Shown here piece by piece: positions 47,792-57,152 of a DNA stretch of 64,000 nucleotides; position 1 is the stretch's first letter, and every line of letters starts with the position of its first letter. The notes beneath the pieces are model-generated. The model worked only from the letters and a program-made list of their open reading frames with translations. It was not told the origin of the DNA and did not search any database. Source of the DNA: an uncultured Tolumonas sp. (GTDB lineage: Bacteria > Pseudomonadota > Gammaproteobacteria > Enterobacterales > Aeromonadaceae). Position numbers and translations under genes: made by a program. The stretch is from the NCBI RefSeq assembly GCF_963676665.1, contig NZ_OY781378.1, positions 1,208,001-1,272,000 on the forward strand. The letters are read 5' to 3'.

Positions 47792-47797
47792 ATTATA
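47792..47797 (-). promoter_or_regulatory. Probable -10 box of tpiA
   Basis: TATAAT read leftward, 49 bases before the tpiA start; the -35 (TATTCG at 17 bases) is weak. Confidence 0.4.
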
Positions 47798-47930
47798 GAA
47801 GGTGTGACGCCCGACGAATAGTCGCCATTTTGTTACCGCTCGTAATTTTTTCTCTTATTACTGATCCATATCAGGAACTTCACTTGAAAAAAAACAAAAC
47901 GAAATAAAAAGTGCTCTATTTGTTAACAAG

Positions 47931-48686
47931 TTAGTTACGTAAGCGGTTCCATAATTGACCAATCCATTCATGCAATGCCATTTCAGAATACATAAGATAA
48001 CGTCCGGACGGTAAATAACCATAGGCCGGAACCGCCAATTGTTGCTCTCTGCCTACATATTGGGCCGGTGCCGGGATCGGGTTCATACCTATCTGATGGA
48101 ATAATGTCATAGCTCTGGGCATATGCGATGCGGAGGTAACAAGTGCTGTAGGACGGTCGGAAATTAGCTGACTGTCGCGCGCCACTTCCTCTTCTGTATC
48201 TCGGGCATTTTCAATCAATGTCATGTCATTGCGTGCTACGCCATTAGCTTCGGCGACACGGGCGTACATCTCTGCACCAGAAATTGGGTCGCCAGCAATG
48301 CTGCCGGAAAAAATCATATGAGCCTTGGGGTTCAGCCGTTTTATGCGCAAGGCTTCTTGTATTCGTGCACTAGCGGCTTCAGTGAGCTGGCTCGCTAAAG
48401 GCACCGATGGATCAGAGACATGCCCATGACCTAACACAATAATAAAATCGACAGGCTGTTGGTCGGGAAAAGCGGGGTACATTTGTTCTAACGGGCGATT
48501 TAATTCCACGCTGACCGGGCGGATTGAAAAAGTGATCAAGAGAATGGTTGCCACAGAAACGAGTAACTTTCCACTTTTCTGCCAGCGTGTCAGCCACAAT
48601 AAAAATAAGCCAATAAAAAGCAGTACAGCACAAAAAGGCAGCGGCATTAGCAGTAGCCCTAGCCATTTTTTAAGCATAAAAAGCAT
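47931..48686 (-). CDS. elyC: ElyC/SanA-type DUF218 envelope protein
   Basis: 251 aa. Two N-terminal membrane helices, then a DUF218 domain with FIIVLGHGHVSDPSVPLASQLTEAASARI, MIFSG and LVTSASHMPRAM. In E. coli ElyC supports envelope integrity and peptidoglycan/lipid-carrier metabolism at low temperature. It lies divergent from cmoM-mukFEB, exactly as in E. coli. Confidence 0.88.
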   Translation of the reverse strand: MLFMLKKWLGLLLMPLPFCAVLLFIGLFLLWLTRWQKSGKLLVSVATILLITFSIRPVSVELNRPLEQMYPAFPDQQPVDFIIVLGHGHVSDPSVPLASQLTEAASARIQEALRIKRLNPKAHMIFSGSIAGDPISGAEMYARVAEANGVARNDMTLIENARDTEEEVARDSQLISDRPTALVTSASHMPRAMTLFHQIGMNPIPAPAQYVGREQQLAVPAYGYLPSGRYLMYSEMALHEWIGQLWNRLRN

Positions 48687-48780
48687 ATCTTTATCCCGAA
48701 TTGACGATCAAAATTCCACGTTTTCGCGGCTTATGACAGAATAGCGGCCCTTTTCCATCAGATACAGCAGAATAACCTTT

Positions 48781-49554
48781 ATGTCAGATCACTCTTTTGA
48801 TGGGCTGTCAGAGAAATTTGCACAGAACATCTATGCCACTAGTAAAGGAAAGATCCGTACCGCGGTTGTCTGGCGAGATCTGGAACAGGGGCTGGCGCGC
48901 TTTGGCAATCAGCGGTTACGTATTTTAGATGCCGGTGGTGGCTTTGGCTTTTTTGCACAAAAATTAGCGGCTCTGGGGCATGATGTCACATTATGTGACC
49001 TGTCTGCCGATATGCTGGAACTGGCGAAAGAGCAAATTGCTGAAAAAGGGCTGACTGAACGAATTCGTCTGGTGCATTGCTCTATTCAGGATTTGCCAGA
49101 GCATGTCGATGGCACATTTGATTTTGTGCTGTGTCATGCCGTGGTGGAATGGCTGGCCGATCCAAAATCGACGTTGATGGGTTTGCTGCACTATTTGAAA
49201 CCGGGCGGGCTGTTTTCTCTGCTGTTTTACAACCGTGATGCGTTGCTGTTTCAAAGTTTGGTCGTGGGGAATTTTGACTACATCCGTGCTGGTCTGGTAA
49301 AAAAACGGCAGCAAAAACTAACACCGACCAACCCGCAAACACCAGCCGATGTCTATCAATGGCTGGCGGAGTGGCAGATGCCACTGTTGTGTCGCAGTGG
49401 TGTGCGTGTGATCCACGATTACATGCGGCATAAAGAAGATCAGCACAAAAAGTTTTCCGATTTATTGGAAATGGAATTACGTTATTGTCAGCAAGAGCCA
49501 TTCGTCCATTTAGGGCGTTACATGCATGTGCTGGCCAGTAAGCCGTGCCAGTAA
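48781..49554 (+). CDS. cmoM: tRNA cmo5U34 methyltransferase CmoM
   Basis: 257 aa class I SAM methyltransferase (ILDAGGGFGFFAQKLA at about 46-61; LCDLSADMLELAK). CmoM methylates cmo5U34 of tRNA to mcmo5U. Its place directly before mukF identifies it (formerly smtA). 23 bases separate it from mukF. Confidence 0.93.
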   Translation: MSDHSFDGLSEKFAQNIYATSKGKIRTAVVWRDLEQGLARFGNQRLRILDAGGGFGFFAQKLAALGHDVTLCDLSADMLELAKEQIAEKGLTERIRLVHCSIQDLPEHVDGTFDFVLCHAVVEWLADPKSTLMGLLHYLKPGGLFSLLFYNRDALLFQSLVVGNFDYIRAGLVKKRQQKLTPTNPQTPADVYQWLAEWQMPLLCRSGVRVIHDYMRHKEDQHKKFSDLLEMELRYCQQEPFVHLGRYMHVLASKPCQ

Positions 49555-49577
49555 ATCATGATTGATAAGAGATTATA

Positions 49578-50915
49578 ATGACCGAACAACTTAGGCCTGA
49601 GCGCAGCCTGCCGGAATTAGTCGGTTGGGTGAAACAGGAACAGCTGGAACTTCATCTTAGTAATGAACGTTTGGCGTTTCTGATCGCGATATCCTCAATG
49701 GCACGGGATGAGCAAACACAGGAATTAAGCGAAGCCGCATTGCATGATGCGTTTAGTTACGTCAGCCAGTTATATGGTTTGATGGATGAAACCTTATCAG
49801 TGCGTGCGAACAACGCGATCAACGAATTAGTCCGCCAACGGCTGTTATCACGTTTTAATACCGACCCTGTGGCAGGCGAGAGCGTATACCGTTTGACGCG
49901 TTTAGCGGTGGGGATCATCGAATTTTATGTTGATCAGCAGCAGGTCAACAGCGTCAAATTGTCACTGTTGTTAGAGCAGGTTGCCGGTGAGTTGGATAAA
50001 GCCTATACCGCTGCAGTGCATGCGACCGATGATTCCGCTTGGGAAACAGAAGTTTATCCGCGCCTGAAATATTCGGTGGAAGAGATCTTAAGTCGCATCG
50101 ATCTGACTCAAAGGGCGATGGATGATCAACAAAATCAGGTCAAAGCTGAGATAGCTGATCTTTTGAATCAGAATTGGACGCAGGCCATCCACAACTGCGA
50201 AAAGCTGCTGCGTGAAACTGGCCAGACGTTGCGTGAATTGCAAGATACGCTCGATGCTGCTGGGCATAAATTGCAATCGGGTCTGCTGAATATTCAGGAA
50301 ACCGCCCGGGCGCAGGTGATTACCTCGGTACAGGTTGAACACCTGACTTTTGAGCTGCAAAGCCGTATCGATGCGATTCTGAGCTGGGGCCAGCAGTGTA
50401 TTGAGCTGTGGGCGCGATATGATCGTCATGTGCATAAATTTATCCGTAACGCGATTGATATGGATAAAAACCGCGTATTTAGCCAACGCCTGCGCGAGTC
50501 GATTCGTGATTTTGATAACCACAACTGGTTATTACTGGTAGCACAAGAAGCCCGTCTGCTGGAACTGCGCGATGAAACGCTGGTGCTGCATAACGATGAG
50601 ATCACCGGCGAACTACCCGTTGCGCTGGAATTCCAAGAAATTCAGGCGCTGGATGAAAAACTTGCTGAACATATCAGCGGCTATCTGGCCGATTTCCAAC
50701 TGCACGGTAAGCCGCTCGATATGGCCGATCTGTTAAAAGATTACCTGCAACAATTTCCTGAATATCAACACTTTGATGTCGCCAGAATGCTGGTCGATCA
50801 AGCGGTTCGTCTGGGTTATTCCAGTGCAGAACTCAGCAGTGCCCGTCATCCGAAGTGGAAACCAATTAACGATTTAGGTGCTAAGGTGCAAGCGCATGTC
50901 ATTGATCAATACTGA
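49578..50915 (+). CDS. mukF: Condensin kleisin subunit MukF
   Basis: 445 aa, near the 440 of E. coli. Kleisin that dimerises through an N-terminal winged-helix domain (LPELVGWVKQEQLELHLSNERLAFLIAI), has a long helical middle, and binds MukB head and neck. The C-terminal winged helix ends in PKWKPINDLGAKVQAHV. Overlaps mukE by 20 bases, so the three genes are translationally coupled. Confidence 0.96.
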   Translation: MTEQLRPERSLPELVGWVKQEQLELHLSNERLAFLIAISSMARDEQTQELSEAALHDAFSYVSQLYGLMDETLSVRANNAINELVRQRLLSRFNTDPVAGESVYRLTRLAVGIIEFYVDQQQVNSVKLSLLLEQVAGELDKAYTAAVHATDDSAWETEVYPRLKYSVEEILSRIDLTQRAMDDQQNQVKAEIADLLNQNWTQAIHNCEKLLRETGQTLRELQDTLDAAGHKLQSGLLNIQETARAQVITSVQVEHLTFELQSRIDAILSWGQQCIELWARYDRHVHKFIRNAIDMDKNRVFSQRLRESIRDFDNHNWLLLVAQEARLLELRDETLVLHNDEITGELPVALEFQEIQALDEKLAEHISGYLADFQLHGKPLDMADLLKDYLQQFPEYQHFDVARMLVDQAVRLGYSSAELSSARHPKWKPINDLGAKVQAHVIDQY

Positions 50916-51618
50916 GTTACCTATCGCATTACGCCTTGCACAGGCGATTGCCAACCCGCTGTTTCCGAAATTGGATACCGCGCTACGCAGTGGCAAACAC
51001 ATCAGTGCCGACGATTTAGATCAGCACTCTTATCTGCTTGATTATCATGATGAGCTGGAAAGTTTTTACAGCCGTTATCAGGTGGAATTAATTAAAGCGC
51101 CGGAAGGTTTTTTCTACATCCGCCCGCGTTCAACTTCAGAAATCGGCACTTCAGTGTTGTCTGAGCTGGATATGCTGGTGGGCAAAGTGCTCTGTTATCT
51201 CTATCTCAGCCCAGAGCGTTTGGCGAATGAAGGTATCTTTTCACTGCTTGATTTGCAGGAAGAGGTGGTTTCGTTAGCGGATGAGCGGCAATTATTGCGC
51301 ATGGTCAACCAGCGCAGTGGCGGCACCGATTTAGATAAGAAAAAATTGCAGGAACGTATTCGTACCTCGATGCGGCGTTTGCGTCGGTTAGGTATGGTCA
51401 CCGCATTGGGTGTGGGCGATAAATTCCGCGTGAATGAAGCCGTGTTTCGCTTTGCTGCCGACGTTCGCACTGACGAAGACCCACGCATTGTGCAGTTACG
51501 CATGATCCGCGAGGGCGAAGCGATTTTACATGATGATGAATTACCAACCCGTGAAACCGTATGGGATTCACTGGATGAAGCAGAAGAAGATGAAGAGCAA
51601 TTGGGACTGGATATATGA
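50896..51618 (+). CDS. mukE: Condensin subunit MukE
   Basis: 240 aa from the ATG at 50896, with AAGG eight bases upstream inside mukF; a GTG at 50878 is in frame but lacks support. KITE-type winged-helix protein (SDELDMLVG, RMRRLRRLGM regions) that binds MukF. Acidic C-terminal tail (DEAEEDEEQLGLD). Ends on the ATGA overlap with mukB. Confidence 0.96.
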   Translation: MSLINTELPIALRLAQAIANPLFPKLDTALRSGKHISADDLDQHSYLLDYHDELESFYSRYQVELIKAPEGFFYIRPRSTSEIGTSVLSELDMLVGKVLCYLYLSPERLANEGIFSLLDLQEEVVSLADERQLLRMVNQRSGGTDLDKKKLQERIRTSMRRLRRLGMVTALGVGDKFRVNEAVFRFAADVRTDEDPRIVQLRMIREGEAILHDDELPTRETVWDSLDEAEEDEEQLGLDI

Positions 51619-54600
51619 TCACGCGCGGTAAATTTCTCTCTTTCACCATGATCAACTGGAACGGCTTTTTTGCTCGAACCTTTGAACTCGATCAGATGGT
51701 GACGACATTATCCGGCGGTAACGGCGCGGGTAAATCGACCAGCATGGCGGCGTTAATCACGGCGCTGATCCCCGATCAGACGTTGCTGCATTTCCGTAAT
51801 ACGACAGAAGCCGGTAGTTCTTCGGCCAGCCGTGATCGTGGCTTATACGGTAAATTACAGCGTGGTCACTGTTATTCCCTGATTGATGTACTCAATTCCA
51901 AAGGGCAACGTTTGTGGTTTGGCGTGCACTTAGAGCAAGTGGCTAACCGCGACAACAAAGTCAACATCACGCCATTTTGTTTGCTCGATGTGCCTGCGGC
52001 GCTGCAACCGACTGATTTTTTACTGGAAAAATTAGATAGCGATAAGGCGAAAGTGCGTCCGTTTAACGAACTGCGCAAACAGGCGGCAGAGCTGGGCGCT
52101 ATTCGTTTCGTCAAATTCAATTCGGTGACCGATTATCACAATGTGATGTTCGAATACGGTGTGACAGCGAAAAAACTCCGTGATCAACGAGATCGCTCAA
52201 GATTTTATCGCCTGATCGAAGCGTCACTGTATGGTGGTATCTCATCTTCCATCAGCCGTTCGCTGCGTGAATATTTGCTGCCAGAAAATTCTGGTGTGCG
52301 GAAAGCATTTCAGGATATGGAAGCGGCGATCCACGAAAATCGCCGTACTCTTGATGCCATTAAAGATACACAGTCGCAACGCGATCTGTTCCGTCATTTG
52401 ATCACCGAAACCACCAATTATGTGGCGGCCGATTATGTGCGTAATCAGAGCGAAAAGAACCGTTTATCCGAATTGGCGCTGCATGGACGTAAGCAGTTGC
52501 AGGATAAACAGCGTTTGATCCGCGAAGAAAAACAGCGAGCGATTTATCTGGCAGAAGAAGCCGAGCAGATGGGTGCCCGTGAGAAACATCTGACCGAAGA
52601 TCTGGAATTAGCTGCCGAGCATCTGGCGAAAGTCATGGCCGCAACTGGCTTGACCAATAAGATTGTGCAATATCGTGAAGATGTTGAAGATCTGAGCGTT
52701 AAAGCGGAAGAGCAGTCGGCTATTACGCTGGAACTGACGGAAGAAAAAGCCGAGCTGGAGCTGCGGAAATTACAAAGTGAAGACGAAGCCGACAGCCTGA
52801 AAAGCCAGTTGGCCGACTACCAGCAAGCGCTGGATGTGCAGCAGACGCGGGCGATCCAATATCAGCAAGCAGTTAATGCGTTGGAACAAGCACAAAAACT
52901 GTGTGATTTGGCGGATTTGACCCCGGATAACGTGGCTGGTTTTCAGCAGACCTTACGCGATCAGGAACAACAAGCAACCGACCAAATGTTGTCGTTACAG
53001 CAGCGTCTGCGCTTAGCGAAAGCGGCGGCCGATCAATACGAACAGGCATTTACTACCTTACAGCAAGTCACCGGCCCGATTTTCCGTGAGCAGGCGTGGG
53101 AACAGGCGCAAAAAGTCATCGAACAAGCGCGTGAACACCGTACATTAGTGGCTCGTCGTGCACAGGTTGAAAGTGCTTTGCTGGATATTCGTCGTAATCA
53201 GGAGCAGCAAAATGCGCTGATTGCCGTTCAGGAACAACTGCTGCGTCAGCTCGAAACGCAAGGCAGTCAGTATGACCTGACTGACAACGAGCAGTTGAGC
53301 GAGTTAGCCGCGGCATTGGCAGAACAGCAAGAGGATTTGCAACAACGCTTAGAACACGATCAGCAAGATCGCATTCGACTGCATCATCAACTCGATGCGA
53401 CACGGCAACAGATTGAACAGCTGCGGAAAAAAGCACCGGCATGGTTGTTGGCGCATGAGAAATTAGAAAAGCTGCAGGAAATGACTGGTGAAACACTCGA
53501 TTCACCGGTTGCCATCAGTCAGTTACTGCAACGGACGCTGGAACAAGAGCGCTCACTCGAACAGGAAAAACGCCTGTTACAGCAGCAAAAAGAGAGCTTA
53601 GAGCAACAGCTGCGCAACCTGCAGCAGTTTGCCGGGAATGAAAACCCACAGTTGGTGCGCATTTGCGAGCAACTAGGCGGCGTGCTGTTGACCGATGTGT
53701 ATGACGATATCTCACTTGACGATGCGCCGTATTATTCCGCCTTATTTGGCCCGGCCCGCAGCGCTATTGTGGTGGTTGATCTGGAAGGTGCGATTAATCA
53801 CCTGAATACGCTGACCGAGTTACCGGAAGATATTTATCTGATCCAGGGTAACCCCGATGCGTTCGATGAAAATCTGCACGATGCCAGCGAGTTTGATAAA
53901 GCTGTGTTGGTGCGAGCCAGTCAGCGAGAAATTCGTTATTCTCGTTATCCTGAAGTGCCAGTCTTTGGTCGTGCAGCTCGCGAACAACGTATAGAAGTGC
54001 TGTCAGCACAACGTGATGAAATTGTTGAAACTTATGCCAAGTTGGCATTTGAGCAACAAAAACAGAATCGTTTATACCATCATCTCAGCCAGTTTATGAC
54101 TGAGCACCTGCATGTGGCGTTTGAAGATGACCCAGAAGCAGCGCTGGCGGTTTTACAAACTGAGATCCGCCAGACTGAGAATAATCTGCAGCAACAGCAG
54201 CAAAACGAACATCAATATCGCCAGCGTGTGATGGCGTTGCAGCAGCAACAACAGCTGGTTGCTCGTCTGCAATCGCAATTTAATCTGTTGTTTGATAATT
54301 CGCTGAATGATCGTCTGCAACAAGCAGAAACAGAATTTGCAACGTGCCAAAGTGCTCAACAGTTCCTCGATCAGCATGACAAGGCGTGTCGTAAGCTGGA
54401 AACATTACTTGATGCGCTGCGCGAAGACCCTGCTGCATTCGATGAATTACAGCAAGCCAGCTTTGCTGCCGAGCAGCAGCTGACGGCCGTTCGTCGCCAG
54501 GCGTTTGCGCTGGATGAGTTATTTGCCCGTCGTGCCTATTTTGCCTATCACGATGCTGAGAGTTTGTTAGGTCAAACCTCTGAAATCAGTGAGCGGTTAA

Positions 54601-56069
54601 AACAAAAACTGGGCGATGTGGAGCAACTGCGTCGTCAGTTAGCGGAGCAACTGAAACAGATCACACAACGCTATCAGGAAGCGCTGCAAATCCAGACTGC
54701 ACTTAATTCCAGCTTACAGGCTAAAACGCAGACATTGCAAGAGTTCGAGCGTGAGCTGCAACAAATGGGTCTTCAGATAGCGGCTGACATGGAAGATCAG
54801 GCGAGAGGTAAAAAACGCGATCTGGAAGATCAGTTGGTGCGTACCCGTAGTCGCCGCACGCAGGCGGAAACGCAATATCAGATCTGCCGCCGCGATATAG
54901 ACAGTTTGAATCAGCGTTTCAATGCAGAAAATAAAGAGTACCGCGCTGCGCGTCATCTGCTGCTGGAACACAAGAAAAACTGGAGTCGTGTATTAACGTT
55001 AGCGCGCACTAATGGCGTAGAAAAACAGCTGAATCGCCGTGAACTGGCGTATTTGGAAGCAGAAGAGCTACGTTCCATGTCCGACAAATCGTTGGGAGCA
55101 TTGCGGTTAGCAGTGGCAAACGATGACTCGCTGCGCGACACGCTGCGCTTATCAGAAGGTAATCGACAGACCGAGCAGAAAGTGCAATTTTACATTCAGG
55201 TCTATCGCTATCTGAAAGATCGCATTCGTCATGACATTATCCGTTCTGATGATCCAATCGATGCGATTGAAGAAATGGAAATTGAGCTGGCGCGTCTGGC
55301 CGATGAACTGAAGCAACGTGAAACGCATCTATCGCTCTCGTCACACGAAGTAGCAGCGAAGATCACTAACATCATTCGCCGTGAGCAAAATCGTATCCGC
55401 GTGATGAACCAAGGGCTGCAAAACATTACCTTCGGTCAGGTGCGTGGCGTACGCTTGAATGTGAACGTACGAGAGTCATATGCGCGCTTATTGCAAACGT
55501 TGGGTGAACACGCGCAGCAACATCAGGATCTGTTTGCCAGTAACGAACTGAGCTTCTCAGAAGCGATGGCGAAGCTGTTCCAACGCCTGAATCCGCACAT
55601 CGATCAGGGCGAGCGTAGTTTCCAAGTGTTGGGTGAAGCGCTGCTTGATTACCGGAATTACCTTGAGTTGGAAATTGAAGTATTACGTGGTGTCGATGGT
55701 TGGTTGCGTGCAGAAAGTGGTGCTTTGTCGACCGGTGAAGCGATTGGTACGGGGCAGGCTATTTTGCTGATGGTGTTGCAAAGCTGGGAAGATGAAAACC
55801 GCCGTCTGCGTAGCAGCGATATTGAACCTTGCCGTCTGTTGTTCCTCGATGAAGCTGCGCGTCTGGATGCTAAATCAATTGCGACACTCTTTGAGTTGTG
55901 TGAACGACAAGATATGCAACTGTTGATTGCCGCACCAGAAAATATCAGCCCGGAAAAAGGCACCACCTACAAACTGATCCGTAAGGTACATGGTAAACAA
56001 GAACATGTGCATGTGGTTGGTTTACGCGGATTTGGTGGCAGCAGCGACACACTGCCATTGAGTGCGTAA
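51615..56069 (+). CDS. mukB: Chromosome condensin SMC-like subunit MukB
   Basis: 1484 aa, nearly the E. coli length (1486). Seen: Walker A SGGNGAGKSTS at about 33-43; long coiled coils rich in Gln/Glu; a hinge around residues 650-780 (VLLTDVYDDISLDDAPYYSALFGP region); C-terminal signature STGEAIGTGQAI and Walker B LLFLDEAARLD. Loop-extruding motor that organises the chromosome and works with topoisomerase IV. Conserved order cmoM-mukFEB. Confidence 0.98.
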   Translation: MITRGKFLSFTMINWNGFFARTFELDQMVTTLSGGNGAGKSTSMAALITALIPDQTLLHFRNTTEAGSSSASRDRGLYGKLQRGHCYSLIDVLNSKGQRLWFGVHLEQVANRDNKVNITPFCLLDVPAALQPTDFLLEKLDSDKAKVRPFNELRKQAAELGAIRFVKFNSVTDYHNVMFEYGVTAKKLRDQRDRSRFYRLIEASLYGGISSSISRSLREYLLPENSGVRKAFQDMEAAIHENRRTLDAIKDTQSQRDLFRHLITETTNYVAADYVRNQSEKNRLSELALHGRKQLQDKQRLIREEKQRAIYLAEEAEQMGAREKHLTEDLELAAEHLAKVMAATGLTNKIVQYREDVEDLSVKAEEQSAITLELTEEKAELELRKLQSEDEADSLKSQLADYQQALDVQQTRAIQYQQAVNALEQAQKLCDLADLTPDNVAGFQQTLRDQEQQATDQMLSLQQRLRLAKAAADQYEQAFTTLQQVTGPIFREQAWEQAQKVIEQAREHRTLVARRAQVESALLDIRRNQEQQNALIAVQEQLLRQLETQGSQYDLTDNEQLSELAAALAEQQEDLQQRLEHDQQDRIRLHHQLDATRQQIEQLRKKAPAWLLAHEKLEKLQEMTGETLDSPVAISQLLQRTLEQERSLEQEKRLLQQQKESLEQQLRNLQQFAGNENPQLVRICEQLGGVLLTDVYDDISLDDAPYYSALFGPARSAIVVVDLEGAINHLNTLTELPEDIYLIQGNPDAFDENLHDASEFDKAVLVRASQREIRYSRYPEVPVFGRAAREQRIEVLSAQRDEIVETYAKLAFEQQKQNRLYHHLSQFMTEHLHVAFEDDPEAALAVLQTEIRQTENNLQQQQQNEHQYRQRVMALQQQQQLVARLQSQFNLLFDNSLNDRLQQAETEFATCQSAQQFLDQHDKACRKLETLLDALREDPAAFDELQQASFAAEQQLTAVRRQAFALDELFARRAYFAYHDAESLLGQTSEISERLKQKLGDVEQLRRQLAEQLKQITQRYQEALQIQTALNSSLQAKTQTLQEFERELQQMGLQIAADMEDQARGKKRDLEDQLVRTRSRRTQAETQYQICRRDIDSLNQRFNAENKEYRAARHLLLEHKKNWSRVLTLARTNGVEKQLNRRELAYLEAEELRSMSDKSLGALRLAVANDDSLRDTLRLSEGNRQTEQKVQFYIQVYRYLKDRIRHDIIRSDDPIDAIEEMEIELARLADELKQRETHLSLSSHEVAAKITNIIRREQNRIRVMNQGLQNITFGQVRGVRLNVNVRESYARLLQTLGEHAQQHQDLFASNELSFSEAMAKLFQRLNPHIDQGERSFQVLGEALLDYRNYLELEIEVLRGVDGWLRAESGALSTGEAIGTGQAILLMVLQSWEDENRRLRSSDIEPCRLLFLDEAARLDAKSIATLFELCERQDMQLLIAAPENISPEKGTTYKLIRKVHGKQEHVHVVGLRGFGGSSDTLPLSA

Positions 56070-56075
56070 TAATGG

Positions 56076-56102
56076 AAGGCAGCCTTGGCTGCCTTTTCTT
56101 TT
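56076..56102 (+). terminator. Terminator after mukB
   Basis: AAGGCAGC-CTTG-GCTGCCTT followed by TTCTTTT. It separates mukB from the next gene by only ~20 bases, so the next gene needs readthrough or a promoter close to or within the mukB end. Confidence 0.8.
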
Positions 56103-56117
56103 GGATAACAATTGAGA

Positions 56118-57044
56118 ATGATGAGCCCAGAGCAAATATTGAGTTCAGCACCGACGGAGTTAATCGCTCGTTTACTGGATAAACGGCAGATCCGTATTCG
56201 TAAGCGCTGGGCCATTATTCAGCTCAACTTATGGTTGCAGCAAGGCTGGGTTACGGCACAAGGTGAGGGCATCTTTAATTTAACGAATGCCGGCGAACAA
56301 GCTTTCCGCCAGTATTTACTCACTCAAGGTGAAAACTCACTGGAGTTGCTGCTACAACAACTGGATATTCAACTGCCAGAGCGTTGTAACAGCCACATCC
56401 TTTCTTATTTGCTAAAACAAGATACCAAAGTCACGCTGGAACACATGCACGAGCATGAAATCAAAGTGTTGCGCGATAGCTATCTGTTGCTGCGTTGTAA
56501 CCTGCCGTGCAGTATTTTTATGCAATCAGGCGAATTGATCGATGTCAGCACCTTGTTTAGTGCATGGGGTGAAGTCGCTATTCCTGAGCGAGCGATTAGT
56601 GCGATTACAAAAATTCTTTGGAAGGAAAAACCGCCACAGCACGTCATTACGATTGATAACCGTGATGCGTTCGTCAGTATGGCATTGCCTGCTGACACGT
56701 TACTGATCCACGCTCCGCTAAAAGACACGACGATGGCTGAGCAGTTATTTCGTGCGTTGACGGATAATATTCACTGGCGCCATTTCGGCGATCTGTCACC
56801 AGTAAGTTTCCAACAAGCCAATTTGTTTGCTGAGCGAATACAGCGGCAGTTAGCGCTGTTTTTACCTGAAAACTGGCCGGATTACCTGCGACTATTGGGC
56901 AAACCGCTTGTGGCGAACGAGAAATGGGCGTTAGCGGGTCTGACGCGTCAGCAGCAAATAAATTTACAATTCCTCTTCGAGAACCAGCAGAAACTGCCAC
57001 AACAGGTCATGGTTTACGCAAAAAACTGGATCCACCTGACATAG
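56118..57044 (+). CDS. DUF2220/JetD-like protein with degenerate Toprim site, next to mukFEB
   Basis: 308 aa from the ATG at 56118 (TTG at 56112 and ATG at 56121 are alternatives). I read three parts: an N-terminal winged-helix-like region (residues 1-70, IRKRWAIIQLNLWLQQGWV), a helical middle, and a C-terminal Toprim-like part with VITIDNRDAF at 176-185 and HWRHFGDLSP at 219-228. These align with DUF2220 (JetD of Wadjet, MksG) motifs VxVENxxxF and hxGDlDxxG. The catalytic Glu is Asp180 here, and the GDxD pair is reduced to Asp225 with Ser227, so nuclease activity is doubtful. JetD/MksG proteins are ~380 aa; this one is shorter. It follows mukB and a terminator, and precedes aspC. Assignment is by motif only. 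Confidence 0.55.
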   Translation: MMSPEQILSSAPTELIARLLDKRQIRIRKRWAIIQLNLWLQQGWVTAQGEGIFNLTNAGEQAFRQYLLTQGENSLELLLQQLDIQLPERCNSHILSYLLKQDTKVTLEHMHEHEIKVLRDSYLLLRCNLPCSIFMQSGELIDVSTLFSAWGEVAIPERAISAITKILWKEKPPQHVITIDNRDAFVSMALPADTLLIHAPLKDTTMAEQLFRALTDNIHWRHFGDLSPVSFQQANLFAERIQRQLALFLPENWPDYLRLLGKPLVANEKWALAGLTRQQQINLQFLFENQQKLPQQVMVYAKNWIHLT

Positions 57045-57152
57045 TTTTGCAAGAAGCGGTGGTCGCTCGTTTTTCTCAGTGGTATAACATAACTCAGCAG
57101 GGCACTTGAGATGTGCCATCCCCCCCACTAGCCAAACTAAACAGGACGAACC

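Noticed and set aside
56102-56114. GGATAACAATT identical to half of the lac operator
   Set aside because: Only a half-site, no lac genes or LacI-type regulator nearby; likely chance in an A/T-rich leader.
49578-57044. Whole mukFEB-plus-one locus as a Wadjet defence system
   Set aside because: The conserved elyC-cmoM-mukFEB-aspC order and full-length MukB show it is the housekeeping condensin; only the extra gene is Wadjet-like.
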